This document shows positions 33,065-44,202 of a stretch of 59,550 bases of DNA, in pieces (the stretch's first letter is position 1; every line of letters begins with the position of its first letter). The stretch comes from Haplomitrium mnioides (taxonomy: Eukaryota; Marchantiophyta; Haplomitriopsida; Calobryales), in NCBI GenBank assembly GCA_049999725.1, contig JBNGIS010028196.1, positions 1-59,550 of the forward strand, given 5' to 3'. The translations under genes were made by a program, and so were the position numbers. The notes under the pieces are model-generated. The model was not told the origin of the DNA and did not search any database. It was given only the letters and a program-made list of their open reading frames with translations.

Positions 33065-33735
33065 ACTTCTTAATAACGCTTTTCTTTGAGCATTGCCAAT
33101 TGCTCTTTTACATTAGCAACCTGTTGATTTGCTTCATCTAAATCAAACACTACTCTCTGCATACTAGTGTTCATCCGATCCAGTGTTCGATTTCAAACCT
33201 GTTGCACCTTGTCCCACATCTGCTTCAAACCCAAGGCATCATAAGTAGCTTTAAGTAAATCTTCTGAAAATTCTCTCTTCTCTCTCTCTAATATTTCCTT
33301 TTGCCACTCATCCAGTTTCAACTGTAAAGTGTTGGCTCTTTTCTCTTGAATTGCCTTTGATGTCTGGAGGGTCTGGTATAACCTCAACCACTCTTTCTCT
33401 TTGGTGTCATGCAACCTCTTCTTTTCCTCTAGATTTCCCAATTTGCCAATCATTTTACAAACTTTGGATTATAGAAATGCTTTCTCTCCATATAGCTGTT
33501 GGCTCTTCATCTTCTCTTCCTCAAGTTCCAAAGTTACTCTTGACAACTTTTCTTCCTCAATTGCAAAACTCTCTTCTCGTTGTCGCATCAAAGTATCCAT
33601 TGCTGCCAATCTTAAGGTTAAGGCTACAACCTTGGCCAATTCTTCTACATCACTAGCTCAATCCCTTTGCAGATGGGTCAACGTCCTTCACAGAATCTTT
33701 GATGTCTCCCGCTTCTCACGGATCAAGTTTTCCAA
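33065..33735 (-). pseudogene. Coiled-coil ORF remnant
   Basis: About 220 codons in one frame with three stops: DVEELAKVVALTLRLAAMDT, LSRVTLELEEEKMKSQQLYG, LGNLEEKKRLHDTKEKEWLR, QLKLDEWQKEILEREKREFS and VVFDLDEANQQVANVKEQLA. Heptad-like spacing of Leu/Val with many Glu, Lys and Arg indicates a long coiled coil. It is joined directly to the G2 integrase finger at about 33740. It could be a captured host gene piece or an extra ORF of a retroelement; the sequence alone does not decide. Confidence 0.5.
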
Positions 33736-33739
33736 TCAA

Positions 33740-36450
33740 AGTCTACCCCAAGATGCCCAAAGATTGGAATGTCATGTGATGCTTGTAAACAAGTCATTTG
33801 AAGCGTATCATCTTGTGGAACATATAGTTGATGGCGTTGATAGATAATAACATCTCAAATAGAAAAGACATGATATTCACTATCTTTGATTGCCAAATTT
33901 GTCTTAGCAAAGATTAAAGAAGGCATCTCTATATAAATTTTGTCAAAAGCTGTCATTGGTTGCTTCATCAAGATGCAATATACTAACATTTGCAACCTCC
34001 AATGTATTAAGACAATGATCCGATCTTCATGACAATGCACAAAGAATAGTATGGAACCTTTTCGGCTTGTACTCCAACTTGATATCAAAGAGTTGTAGTT
34101 GATTCTCCCATTAATGATGACAGCTTGTCATGTTTTCCAAGTGAACTGATTGCAACAAGAGATTGTGATCGATGTGCATAAGTATATGCTTTCTTAGAAG
34201 ATAGTGTCTCCAAGCTTTGGTATCATGAGCCATTGCCAATTGCTCTCTATCTCTTGCAAAATAATTTCTCTTCGTTGCATTTAGCCGATGTGACATGAAG
34301 GCAATTGAATGAAATCCATCCTCAAACTCTTGTTCTAACACTGCTCTAATAGAAAAATTAGAGGCATCAAAATCAACTATACAACTTGTCTTTGGATCAT
34401 ACGGTTGTAGAACTGGACGAGAAGGCACTGCATCCTTGAATCGTTGAAATGCCTCTTGTTCTTTGCTCGTCCATTGAAACTTTTCCTCCTTGCCTAACAG
34501 ATTCGTAAGCAGTGCACTAATATAAGTGTAGTAATGGATGAATCTTCAATAAAAACTTGCCAATCCATTGAAAGCTCAAACATCCTTTGCATCATTTGGT
34601 GTTGGCCACTCAATAATAGCCTTAATCTTCTCTTCCTCCATCTTGATACCATCCATATACACTTAATATCTTAGATAAGTCACCTCTTGCTTCCAAAACT
34701 CTCACGTGGACTTCTTGCAATAAAACTTCCAATTGTGTAGTCTTTGCAATACTTTTTTAAGATGATCACGATGCTCAACTTTTTTCTTACTAAAGATGAG
34801 TACATTGTCCAAAAACACCAACACTGACTTATCCAATAAAACATCAAAAACTCAATGCATTTGATCCACGAATATTGCCAGAGCATTAGTAAGGCCAAAT
34901 GTAAGAACCTTTCACTCAAAATGCCCATACCTTGTACAAAAAGCCATCTTTGGCACATCACTTAGCTTGAAAGGAATTTTCCATTAACTACTTCAAAGAT
35001 CCAACTTAGAAAAGAATTGCGCACCACTGAATTGATCTAACAAATCATCAATACGAGGTAGAAGATTCGTATTCTTCACTGTTTGATTGTTCAAGCCTCG
35101 ATAATATGTACAAAGACAAAATCCATCATTTTTCTTTGGCACAAAGAATATCGAAGCTCTCCAGGGCAAAGTACTTTATTGAATTAAATCCTTTTTCAAA
35201 AGATCCGTCAATGTCTTTTAAAGCTCCTCTAATTCTTGTGGTGATAACTGATATATAGATCAATTATATGAAGTACTTTCTAGTATCAACTCAATCAGAA
35301 AAGGCATTTTGCAATCATGTGGTAACCCTTTTGGCAAATCCTCCACAAACACATCTGCAAACTCCTTCAAAATATCATCTATCATTGAGGTAGGCGCATT
35401 TTTTCCTCCCTCTTTACTCAAGTCCATGATAGGTTTGATCCAAACAACAAAGATATGCAACTTTTGCTCTAGGGAATTAACATATTGTCTTGATTTAGGC
35501 TTCTTCACCAACGGTGTTGAACACCTCAAAAGCAATTTCTTGCCTTGTAAGGTAACTTGAATCTATCGCTTTGCCCAATAAAATTGAGCGGATCCATCTT
35601 CAAGCCAAGGAAATCCTAAAATGATTTCATATTATACAAGTGCAATAACAAATTGCATATTTTCCAATCCTTAGAAGGAATGTCTTTTGATAGCAAAACA
35701 AGTCATGCTTTTGGCCATCGGTCATAGTCACAACACTTCCCTTGATAGGCCTAAATTTTGCTTTGATTATCTTAGCAAAACGTAGTGACATAAGAATTTC
35801 AAAACTCTTGCTATCCACCAACATTCTCCTCAATCATACCATCAAGATGGAGAAAAGTACCTCAAATTCTTGTCAAAATTTTAATTCCATTAGAGCTTGC
35901 AAAGTTTTGAGGACGTTGTTTGAATAGCTAAAGATAGGGCCTAGCTTCTATAGCAATAAGTAATGAGTCATACCTCTTTACGATACACATTGCTTCTTCT
36001 AATTGAGTAGGCTCTCTCATAGTAACTTCTATTCTCATGCAAGGCTTCAATCTCTAAAAAAAGCGGTCTAGTGCTTCTTATTCTCTTATATCCAGAATTT
36101 TCATAATTGTATCTTAAAAGTATGTAACATAGTTTCTCACTGTACGAAGTTTCTTCAATTTGGCTAATCGATCTCTTGCTACTTTTGAAGCATTTCAACC
36201 CTAAATCTTGAAATCACCGCTACTTTGAACTCACACCAAGAAACAATAGGAGCAACAAATCCACGTTGTGCTTGTTTTACTTGATATCTTCACCAAGTCT
36301 TAGCAACTCTTTCTAATTGACTTACTGGAAATAGAATTCATCGACCTTCTTCTCTAATGTTTGTAGTTTCAAAATATTGCTCACAATCGAATATGAAGTT
36401 CTCAGATGCACCACAAACCATCCTTCTATCATATTTTTTTGGCGATGGAA
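33740..36450 (-). mobile_element. G2, truncated Ty3/gypsy remnant
   Basis: Minus-strand order: gag piece (36190-36450), protease (35620-35850), RT (34680-35300), RNase H (34111-34428), and the integrase zinc finger start (33740-33850: LYVPQDDTLQMTCLQASHD, IPIFGHLGVD). Neither LTR is present. The gag end joins CopB near 36455 and the integrase end joins the coiled-coil remnant near 33740, so both edges are deletions. It differs clearly from G1. Confidence 0.8.
34111..35850 (-). pseudogene. G2 protease, reverse transcriptase and RNase H
   Basis: Protease region: VDSKSFEILMSLRFAKII (DSK for DSG). Spacer: EFADVFVEDLPKGLPHDCKM. RT fragments: [52 protein letters not shown] and the catalytic region VLVFLDNVLIFSKKK near 34790-34825. 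The second catalytic aspartate of FLDD is asparagine, so this RT would be dead even without its many stops. RNase H is open over 105 codons: VLQPYDPKTSCIVDFDASNF, IAFMSHRLNATKRNYFARDR. Confidence 0.85.
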
Positions 36451-36619
36451 ATCGTCCATAAAGTGTTTATGTCGTCTTCATAAAATGCACCTACGACATA
36501 TTCAGAGCCTTGATGTTTCATGAGCAAGCATGAAGCAATGTCATCATTTGTAAAATTTAGTGTCATCAATTTTTATTTGAATCTTTGGTACCAATTTTTG
36601 CCACTCTATTTGAGTCCAT

Positions 36620-37440
36620 AAATCAATTTCAAGACTTGGACTGCTATTTGTATGCCTGATTGATTGATTGGTGATCCAGATGCATTGATAGAATGCTTTG
36701 CCAACTTCACATTGTCATGTGGTATACTTTGATGATGGGGGACTAAAGGCCCACTTTGTTGTTGCTCATGCAACCTGTATATATGTGGGACTAAAAGTCC
36801 TCTACAGCATTGTGTGCTCAACAAATTGATTGGCTAGACTAAAGATCCTTTGCAATGCTAATTGCTCAGCGAGTGCGCTGGTTGGACTAAAGGTCCGTTG
36901 AGATGCTGCTTGTTCAGTGAGTGCGCTGGTTGGACTAAAGGTCCATTGAGATGCTGCTTGCTCAGCGAGTGTGATGGCTGGACTAAAGGTCTATTGAGAT
37001 GTTGCTTGCTTGGCGAGTGCCTTGGCTGGACTAAAGGTCCATTGAGATCATTGTGCAGCTTGTTTTCCATCATTTAGCATTGTTTTTTTGACATGAGGAC
37101 TAAAGGTCCTTTCTAGATTGGCAGTTGCCTTTTGCAGACAGAAGGTCCTTTAATTTGTTGGCCATTGAGGACAAAAGGTCCTTTTCCTAGATTGAGGTCT
37201 TTGTGGACAAAAGGTCCATTTTGAATCATTGTGCCTCTATGGACTAAAGGTCCAGTTTAATAGTGCATGTCATGAGGGACAGAAGATCCAACCTCAAAAT
37301 TTAGGCCATGAGAGACAAAAGGTCTAATCTCAGTATGTGGGCTATGAGAGACAAAAGGTCTAATCTCAGTATTTGGGCCATGAGAGACAAAAGATTCAAT
37401 CTCAGTATTTGGGCCGCTTGGGACTAAAGGTCCATATGCA
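36620..37440 (-). repeat. In-frame tandem repeats inside CopB reverse transcriptase
   Basis: About 17 units with the core GGACCTTTAGTCC or GGACCTTTTGTCC. The first block codes for RPFVSHGPNTEI-like units (about four, against eight or nine in CopA), the second for NGPLVQPAHSLSKQHL-like units of 16 residues. Flanking RT motifs are IFMKAP (37495) and LKLIYGLK (36605). Stops are few over this tract. Confidence 0.9.
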
Positions 37441-39330
37441 CTTTGGTTGTTCTCCCCTTGAATGTGAAATGCCATTCTTGATATGTGTTTAGAAGGTGCC
37501 TTCATAAAAATCTGGGTATCCAGAATGCCATATAAATAGGCAGTGATGACATCTATTATATGTATAGTAAGATGACCTTGGATGCCAAATGCTATCATAT
37601 ATCTATAAGTAATAGTGTCCATGACAAGTGAGTATGTTAGGTCATAGACACGTCCAAGAATCTGAGTGTATCATTTGGCCACTAGTCTTAGCTTATCATC
37701 ACCTTTTGCATTATATTGTGGATTAAAAAAAATCTGTAATTTGTCAGATGCATATCTAGAAGTGCTTGCATGACAAATCCGAATACCTATTGTTGTGTGA
37801 GAGAGTCAAGTTCCAAATTAATTGCCTTTTCCCACTAGGGCCAATCAGATCTTGATTGTGCTTCTCGTACAGATAAAACATCAGCTATATCCTTGTCTAT
37901 AGACTGTGATACAAATAATGCAAATAAATCATCTATAGGGGTCTGAGATTTGTCTCATATTTGACCGGTATGAGAATAGTCAATTGGTATTTCATCGTTG
38001 TTTGCAGCAATGTTCAATGATGTCGATGATTTAGGCTTATTCTTTGAGCCTATAGGTATGCCACACTTTGCCTTAGGTTGTATCTCATTAGCAGGTGTAT
38101 CATATTTTTGAAGTCTGGTTGGGGCATTCACAACCTCTAAATGTGATTTGGTAATGCTAGTTGCATTGTTGAATACGTTAGGCATTTTAATCAATGTTTG
38201 TTGTAAATTAAGGAGTCTTCTGAATTTGGCATCTGAATGTTTGTTGCGTTGATCAAAGTCCAATGGCAAGTGCTGGTGCCATATTAAGTTGTCCTCAGGT
38301 TTGGATTGTACAACATTGTCCTCTTGCGTCAGATGTGGAAAAGATTCTTCAAAGAATTGACAGTCTGCGAATGGAGACTTAAACACATCAGATGTTGAGG
38401 GTTCAAGATATCGAATGATAGAAGGGGATTCAAAACGGATGTATATGCCTTTTTGGCATTGTGGTCCCATCTTTGTTTGATGTGGTCCTTAAATTGGGAC
38501 AAGGACGAGGCAGCCAAATGTGCAAAGGTGTGATATATCTATTGGAATCTTGACTGCAAGTTGGTGCGGGGAATTCTGATTGAATGCAGATGGCCTGTAA
38601 CACAGTAGAGATGTTGCATGCATGATTGCATGTCCCCAAGCAGTGGTGGGGAGTTTTGAATTCAGAAGTAATGGTCTTGTTATGAGTTGTATTCTCTTAA
38701 TAGCAGATTCTGCAATGCCGTTTTGAAAGTGTACATATGGAACTGAATATTGTATGTCTATGCCAGCAGATGTGCAGAAATTGTCAAAAGTTTGTGAAGA
38801 GAATTATCTAGCATTGTCCACTCTTAGATTTTTGATCGGGTAATCAGGGAATTGCGCTAAGAGTTTCAAGATTTGGGACAATAGTTTCGGGAAACCATGT
38901 TTTTGGTTGTAAGAAGGGATACTTTTGACCATTTGGATGATGCATCAATGGTGATAAGAAAGTATCAAAATGGTCCCAAAGGTGGGTGGATGGGCTCAAA
39001 GATGTCAACGTGGATTCTTTCGAGGAATCGAGGAATTGTGATTTTTGTTTTGTCGTGAGAAGGTGTAGTTCTCAATTTGCCTTGTGCACATGCCAAGCAT
39101 GGAGTATTCAATGGCAGTGGATGCACGTTCTATGGTATGCCTTTGTCGTCCTTTTTGATGCGATAGAACATGTCTCGGCCTAGATGTTCTAGGTGGTTGT
39201 GCCATGTAATGGATGTTGATACCGGTTTGGTAGAGACATGATATGAAAATATTTTTGTGGTATATAATCCATGTGGTGATAGTGAGAATAATTCTCGTAT
39301 GTCAAAGCCTGTTGTAGTTGGACTCAAGAT
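37257..39330 (-). pseudogene. CopB integrase and RT N-terminal part
   Basis: Integrase finger: SITWHNHLEHLGRDMFYRIK. Core: HVDIFEPIHPPLGPF, YFLITIDASSKWSK with the first Asp kept, then frameshifts near 38900. Post-core: KAYTSVLNPLLSF and, in another frame, GIYIRFESPSIIRYLEPSTS, FADCQFFEESFPHLTQEDN. RT N-terminus: MDTITYRYMIAFGIQGHLTI, IIDVITAYLYGILDTQIFMK. It is better preserved than CopA in the linker. Confidence 0.8.
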
Positions 39331-39495
39331 ATGGAAGACTTCAGTGTCTTGAAAATATCTGATTTGTATGTGAAAACCGTTTTGTTGTATATCTTGGAAA
39401 CTAATGAGGTTTCTGGTTGATGCAAGTACAAAGATTGTTGATTTGATGTTCAGTCTTGTTCCATTTGGAAATATAGTGGTCGTTGGACCATGTAC

Positions 39496-40230
39496 TTATT
39501 CAATGTGACTATGACCAGTAATAGTTGTCATAGGCTTGGAAGAAGGTTTGATTGATAAGAAATACTTGGGGTTTTGCAAAATGGTGTGCAAGGATCCGCT
39601 CTCTACAATGCAGGGTATTTCAAATCCATTTTTTTGGTTTGACAGTGAGGAGTGAGTCATGTGGCTTTCAGGATGTACATTGTAATGTGGACATTCATCC
39701 ATGTCTGTCATATCCTGTAAGTTGCCTTGTACCTCATGAGTGTGAGATATGGTGTTTTGTAAGTATAGTCCCACTAGATGCGCGGGTACTCTGCATATGT
39801 GTTGGGTGTAGCCGCGTATGCCACATCGATTACATAAGGTTTGTTGTTGGCGCGGACTAGACAGATTTCTTCGGCCTCTATAGAGCTGTCGACCTCCTTT
39901 GTTTTTCCATGTGTGTTGTGACGCATTTTCTAGTGTGGTCGAAATACATCGATTGGAGTGCGTATCCTTGTGACTAGGGGTCGAAGGATGATTGCTGGTC
40001 AAGCGGTTATTTCTCCCCCTAAATTTGAGGTTACCCCTTCCTCTGCCTATGGAAAAATGTTTATTCCTATGGCGAGGGTAAAGGCTAGTGCTTGTAAAAC
40101 GTGATTCGGGGTTCAGATGAGGGGCGGCAGACTCTGGGGGTTGCTTCTTTGCATTTTCCACGAGGAGTAGTTGATGCTTTTCAGCAAGTAGCATATATGC
40201 TATGAGTTTAGAGTAACGAGTGAATCGCAT
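39496..40230 (-). pseudogene. CopB gag C-terminus, zinc knuckle and protease
   Basis: Open frame of 244 codons. MRFTRYSKLIAYMLLAEKHQ begins it, a basic RG-rich stretch follows (HFSIGRGRGNLKFRGRNN), then the knuckle CNRCGIRGYTQHIC near residues 137-150, with tyrosine for the histidine ligand as in CopA. Near residue 210 IPCIVESGSLHTIL is the protease site with ESG for DSG. The catalytic aspartate is thus lost here while CopA keeps it (DNG). Confidence 0.8.
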
Positions 40231-40331
40231 GTTGCGATACTAGGGTGCCAAAATGAGATTGCTCACAAGAAATGTCGATAGAGTTTCTCTATTTGTTCTT
40301 CATCGGTCAAGGGGTGGCTGCACATTGATAG

Positions 40332-40706
40332 CTATGAGACAATGCAAAATAGTTCGTTGTTGTAGTTAACAATGGACATATGGTCCTGAACTTGTAGGTT
40401 AATCCAATTATATCTCGTTGCAAGTAGCGATATACTTGTCAAATGGTCGAATCTGAGCTTCAGTTCTTCCCGTAGTAGATGGGGACTATGATAGTTCAGG
40501 TATTGAGGTCTCAAGGGTTCTACCATGTGGTGTCTAATCAGGATAAGGGCTCTTGCTGCGTCACATAGGGTGATGTTGTCGTCTATATTGATGAATTCAC
40601 ATATAGCTTTGGATGTTAAGTAGGTCGTAGCATCAAGTGACCAAGAACAATAGTTGGAGCCATCCAGTTTCAGAGCCTGAAATTTTAGAGATTCCACAGA
40701 TGTCAT
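40332..40706 (-). pseudogene. CopB gag N-terminal half
   Basis: Starts MTSVESLKFQALKLDGSNYC at 40706, runs 124 codons: LTSKAICEFINIDDNITL, ARALILIRHHMVEPLRPQ, LREELKLRFDHLTSIS, YNNELFCIVS, then a stop where the frame should continue. The start is set by homology with CopA and by the conserved DGSNY motif that usually lies near residue 15-20 of copia gag. Confidence 0.85.
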
Positions 40707-40739
40707 GGTGGATCTTTTCTCTTCCTTATTGAGAGTACA

Positions 40740-42828
40740 TATGAATGAGGTAGATGAACAAGAATTTCTAGCGAATGCAGCTGCTGGGTCAGGGCTGTGA
40801 TGGTCTGTATTTGGTATAGATGGGTGATGGACATGGGTTTCGGTCGATCACGGACCCTGGTGTCTATTTATGTTTTCTGCCTTAAGCGGAAGAATCAAGA
40901 CCTGAAATGCAAATAAGAAAGAATGGACCAGCTACGAATGAATCGACATAAGCACCAAGAACTGAAATGAAAAATGAATGTCGCTAATGGATGAAGAGAC
41001 TGCCCTGTTTACGTATAGGTCTACTGCTTCTAATGTGCAGATAGTGTGTCTTCCCAGATCTTCCTTGTGTGTCCTCTCTTGAGCTAAAATATGACCTAGC
41101 CTCTTATCGTTGTGGTGCATGTCTGCAATACTGATTTTGTCAAAAAAAGAAGTAATTGTTGCAGGTATGGCCAGATAGAGGTTGACCTCCGGAGGTGACA
41201 GGGGTCAACATTTCCTGTTAGTATAATTTGCTTGTAACCTTTGTCAGAAGTAGTTCAGAATATCCGAGTATATCCCTTGTAAGGGATATGTTCATTCAGA
41301 GAGTAGAAAAGAAGCAATGGAATATGATCAAAAGATAGGTTGAGAGAATTGAACAAGGAAGTGATGAAGAACAGAGTGGAAGAGCTTGAAGTGGCAAGAT
41401 GCAATGTTGTTATTTCGTTGATTGTTGATGTAGCCTCTGTGTGAGGGTATCTTCACCAAAGATGTTTCTGATTGGTCTTCGATGTTGTATAAACAGGTGA
41501 GTCAAACTTGTGCATAGGTCTATGTAACCTGTGCCTTTCCTCTCACTTGCTTGAATGTTCCTACGTCGTAGGTGATAGTAGGGAAAGGACTTGTTCATAA
41601 AAGAAGCAACGTAATATTAGAAAATGAGATTAGATCTGGTCTGTCAATTTTAGAAACAAAGGAAGGAAGGATGAAATGAGTCCAATAAGCTCTGGTGTCG
41701 AGTGAGAGGTAGCATTGGAGTCATCTCCTATGCTGGACAATTCGTAACATAGAAGGTAGAGAAAACAAGGGTAATGCAAGTCAACTTCGAGCACGCACAG
41801 AATTGACGGGTCAAGAAAGTAGAGCCAATGCTGCACAAAGTCAAACATAGGGAAAACAACAAAAGAGGGAAAAGAAAAAGGATGAACTACGAAGCTGCAA
41901 AAGGAAGCAAAGTCGTCAAGTAGAGACCAAGGGGAGAAAAAGTCTCCAACCGAGTAGCCGCGGTGTGTCACACATGTGAGTCAATGGTCGTGAAGTAGAG
42001 GAGTAAGTATGTCGCTTAGCAGAAGTAGAAAAGGAAGCACCAAGAATCACTAGGTGCGATGTCGAGCAAGGAGCAAGCATTGAGCTAAGAGTGAGTGTCG
42101 AGCACAGAAGAAAATCATGTTGAGCAAAGAGTACCCGAGCAAAGAGCAGCATTGAGTGACAAAAGAGAAGCTATGGAGAAAAGAAATAGTCAAGCAAAGA
42201 GCACCATTGAATAGGAGCAGAAGCAACGCTGAGAAAAAGCGTAGATAGTATTGAGCTGTGAGGGAGCAGCCTCAAGCGAAGGAAGGAGTAGCGTCGAATA
42301 GGAGCAGAAGTAGCGTCGAGCAAAAGTGGAGACAGTGTCAAGCAGCGAGAGAGCAGTCTCGAGCAAAGGAAGGAGCATCATTGAAGAAAGGAAGGAGCCA
42401 TATTCTGTATGGGGCTCTTTCAAAAGGAAAGAGAGAGAGAGAGAGGGTCTTGAAGAAGAATGTGGTAGGAAAAGAAAACCACTAAGAGTTGAGGGGAACA
42501 ATAAGTGCGCAATGCAAATCTATTAGGAAAAAAAATGGTGAGACAAAAGTTTGCGAGAGAGCAAAGGGATAGGAGAAAGAATCTCGCGCAGAAGGAAAAA
42601 AAACTAATGTACGCTGATGTGAGTACGCGGGAGCTTCCTCAAGTGTTGGTGCAAATTTAGCACATACGGAACAAAAAATTGTAGAGTCCTTTTGTGATGA
42701 TAAGGTGTTATCGCATGAGCACCGCACACACACACGAGAGTCTCCAAAGGTGAGAGTATGAATGAATGAATGCGTGGATGACCACTTACATAGGGTTTAT
42801 ATATATTTCCTTATATGTTCTTATAACA
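40740..42828 (-). repeat. CopB 5' LTR and leader
   Basis: Non-coding. The LTR starts at 42828 (TGTTATAAGAACATATAAGG). Near 42420-42445 there is a (GA) run. 42160-42360 holds irregular repeats of 'gagcagaagtagcgtcgagc'. Phrases shared with CopA listed at 50-1990 make the homology certain; the LTR 3' boundary lies somewhere between 40870 and 41200. Confidence 0.75.
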
Positions 42829-42830
42829 TA

Positions 42831-43038
42831 ATATTGTATGCCTTTGCATAATGAAATTGACTCTCACTTTATAATGCTTGTTAAAATGGCAAAAAAATGA
42901 AGCTCAAAAACTCACATAGTTTTTGTTTTTAAGAAATAACCTCGTTTTATCTGCTTTTTGAGCTCAAAAACCACGTTTGTTCTTAAAAAAAGAAAAGGTT
43001 TCTATTTTGAGTAGCATGTTCATGGTTCAAAGTAGCAG
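42831..43038 (+). repeat. PM4 left inverted repeat
   Basis: Aligns with the reverse complement of 58523-58731. In the inner 36 bases (43000-43035, 'ttgagtagcatgttcatggt' and neighbours) about 33 agree. Further out the shared blocks are 'caaaaactca', 'tttttgttttt', 'cctcgtttt', 'gaaattgact' and 'aatattg', with gaps between. Whether it reaches the true element end is unknown, as CopB interrupts at 42828. Confidence 0.75.
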
Positions 43039-43039
43039 A

Positions 43040-43335
43040 TGTTCTTGGAGTCTAAGAGCACTTGGACTCTAGAGTTCATGCACATATGGACTCTCGAGTC
43101 CATGTGCGCATGGACTCAAAGGTCCATGCGCATCTGGACACCAAGATCCAAGAGCACAAGAACTCTTGAGTCCAAGTGCGCATGGTTTCTAAAGCCCATG
43201 CACATATGGACTCCAAGGTCTATGCACACAGTGGGTCCACACACACACATTGAGTCCAAGCGCACCTCCACGTTGGACATTAGACCCATTGAGCGCATTG
43301 ACTCGGGAGTCCATATGTGCATGGACGGCGGACAA
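43040..43335. repeat. Palindromic minisatellite at the PM4 left end
   Basis: The clearest array: units like 'gagtccatgtgcgcatggac' repeat about ten times over 295 bp with variable centres (cacata, tgcgca, gcacac). Almost every unit is near-palindromic around a CpG- or GC-rich centre. It lies in intron 1 of the minus-strand gene (donor at 43385) and directly inside the left inverted repeat. Confidence 0.85.
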
Positions 43336-43385
43336 CAACTCTAACTAGACTCCTAGTAAAAACAAAAATGAGTTAAGAGTTTTAC

Positions 43386-43745
43386 CTTTCCGTTCTTGTA
43401 TGCCTCTTGCAAGTCGTTGGTGAATGGGTCTTGGAGCTTCATTTTGTTGAAGCATAACTTCTTTAGGGAGGCCTTGAATAGAGTGATCCTATCTTTAGAT
43501 TGCACTGGTAGCCCAATATAGGCTTTATGCCCCTCACAAATCATAGTAATATGGGCCAAAAGACCCATGTTCAATTTCTCACCTTCACTTTGGAAAAAGG
43601 AAAGGTGATGATCTATGTCTCTGATTGTTCCACAACAAACTAGCCATTTATTAGCTAATTTGATGGGCCAAAGTGACTTCAATACATCAGATTATCGATA
43701 AATCTTTAATTGTGCTAGTTTTAGAGCAGTGGCCTCAGACGCCAT
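43386..43745 (-). pseudogene. PM4 first exon of the ParB-methylase gene
   Basis: Starts MASEATALKLAQLKIYR at 43745, then one stop, then an open run: SLWPIKLANKWLVCCGTIRD, LSFFQSEGEKLNMGLLAHIT, GLPVQSKDRITLFKASLKKL, DPFTNDLQEAYKNGK. A donor site AAG|GTAAAA follows at 43385. The TATA box on the minus strand lies about 180 bases upstream of the ATG. No known domain; perhaps a partner-binding N-terminus. The homologous PM1 exon confirms it as coding. Confidence 0.6.
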
Positions 43746-44202
43746 TTCTCTATTGTGAAATTAAGTGAAAAAAAAGTGTGAAAATGAACAATAGAAAGAC
43801 TACAAAAATTGGAAGGCAAAATTATGCAAAAACACAAGAAATTGCAAAAAATGACCACAAAAAAGAAAACATGATCTTGAAACTGAACTTGCAACAATGG
43901 AAAGAAACTTTCCATTGTCGTTTCTTTTATACCAGAACTTAAAAAAACACTTTTTTTTTGCCAAAAAATGATTTGCAAAGCTCTTGCCATGTAGGTTTGC
44001 ATAGTGGAAAAAAAGGTAGTATATAAAGCATTGCTACCTTTCATCTTTCCAGTTTTTTTTCCTTTTCCTTTGCAAAATGTTCACTATTTGGTCGTTTGTG
44101 GATTTGTTTTCTAAAAATCCATATTTTGGATATACCATCATCTACTAGGACTATTGTTTAAATCATTCTTTTAAATTTTAAGTTTATTATTATTATTTTT
44201 AG
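43746..44202. promoter_or_regulatory. PM4 divergent promoter
   Basis: Holds a 20-base block (43891-43910) identical to PM1, a minus-strand TATA box TATAAAA at 43925-43931, and a plus-strand TATA box tatataaag at 44020-44028. The two cores are about 90 bases apart and point away from each other. A short first exon of the plus gene may start at the ATG near 44078 (MFTIWSFVDLFSKNPYFGYT) and splice to the acceptor TTTTTAG just before 44203. Confidence 0.65.

Larger units (their letters stand above)
36455..42828 (-). mobile_element. CopB, truncated Ty1/copia element of the CopA family
   Basis: Minus strand, from the 5' LTR start TGTTATAA at 42828 through gag, protease, integrase and the first part of RT; the element breaks off near 36455, just after FYEDDI (usual YVDD), at the junction with G2. 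The RNase H and 3' LTR are gone. The 5' LTR is inserted in the left inverted repeat of PM4; TAATA follows it at 42829-42833. Confidence 0.87.

Noticed and set aside
43040-43335. CRISPR-like array of palindromic repeats
   Set aside because: Repeats and spacers are not regular, units differ from each other, no cas gene exists, and the context is a eukaryotic intron. It is a minisatellite.
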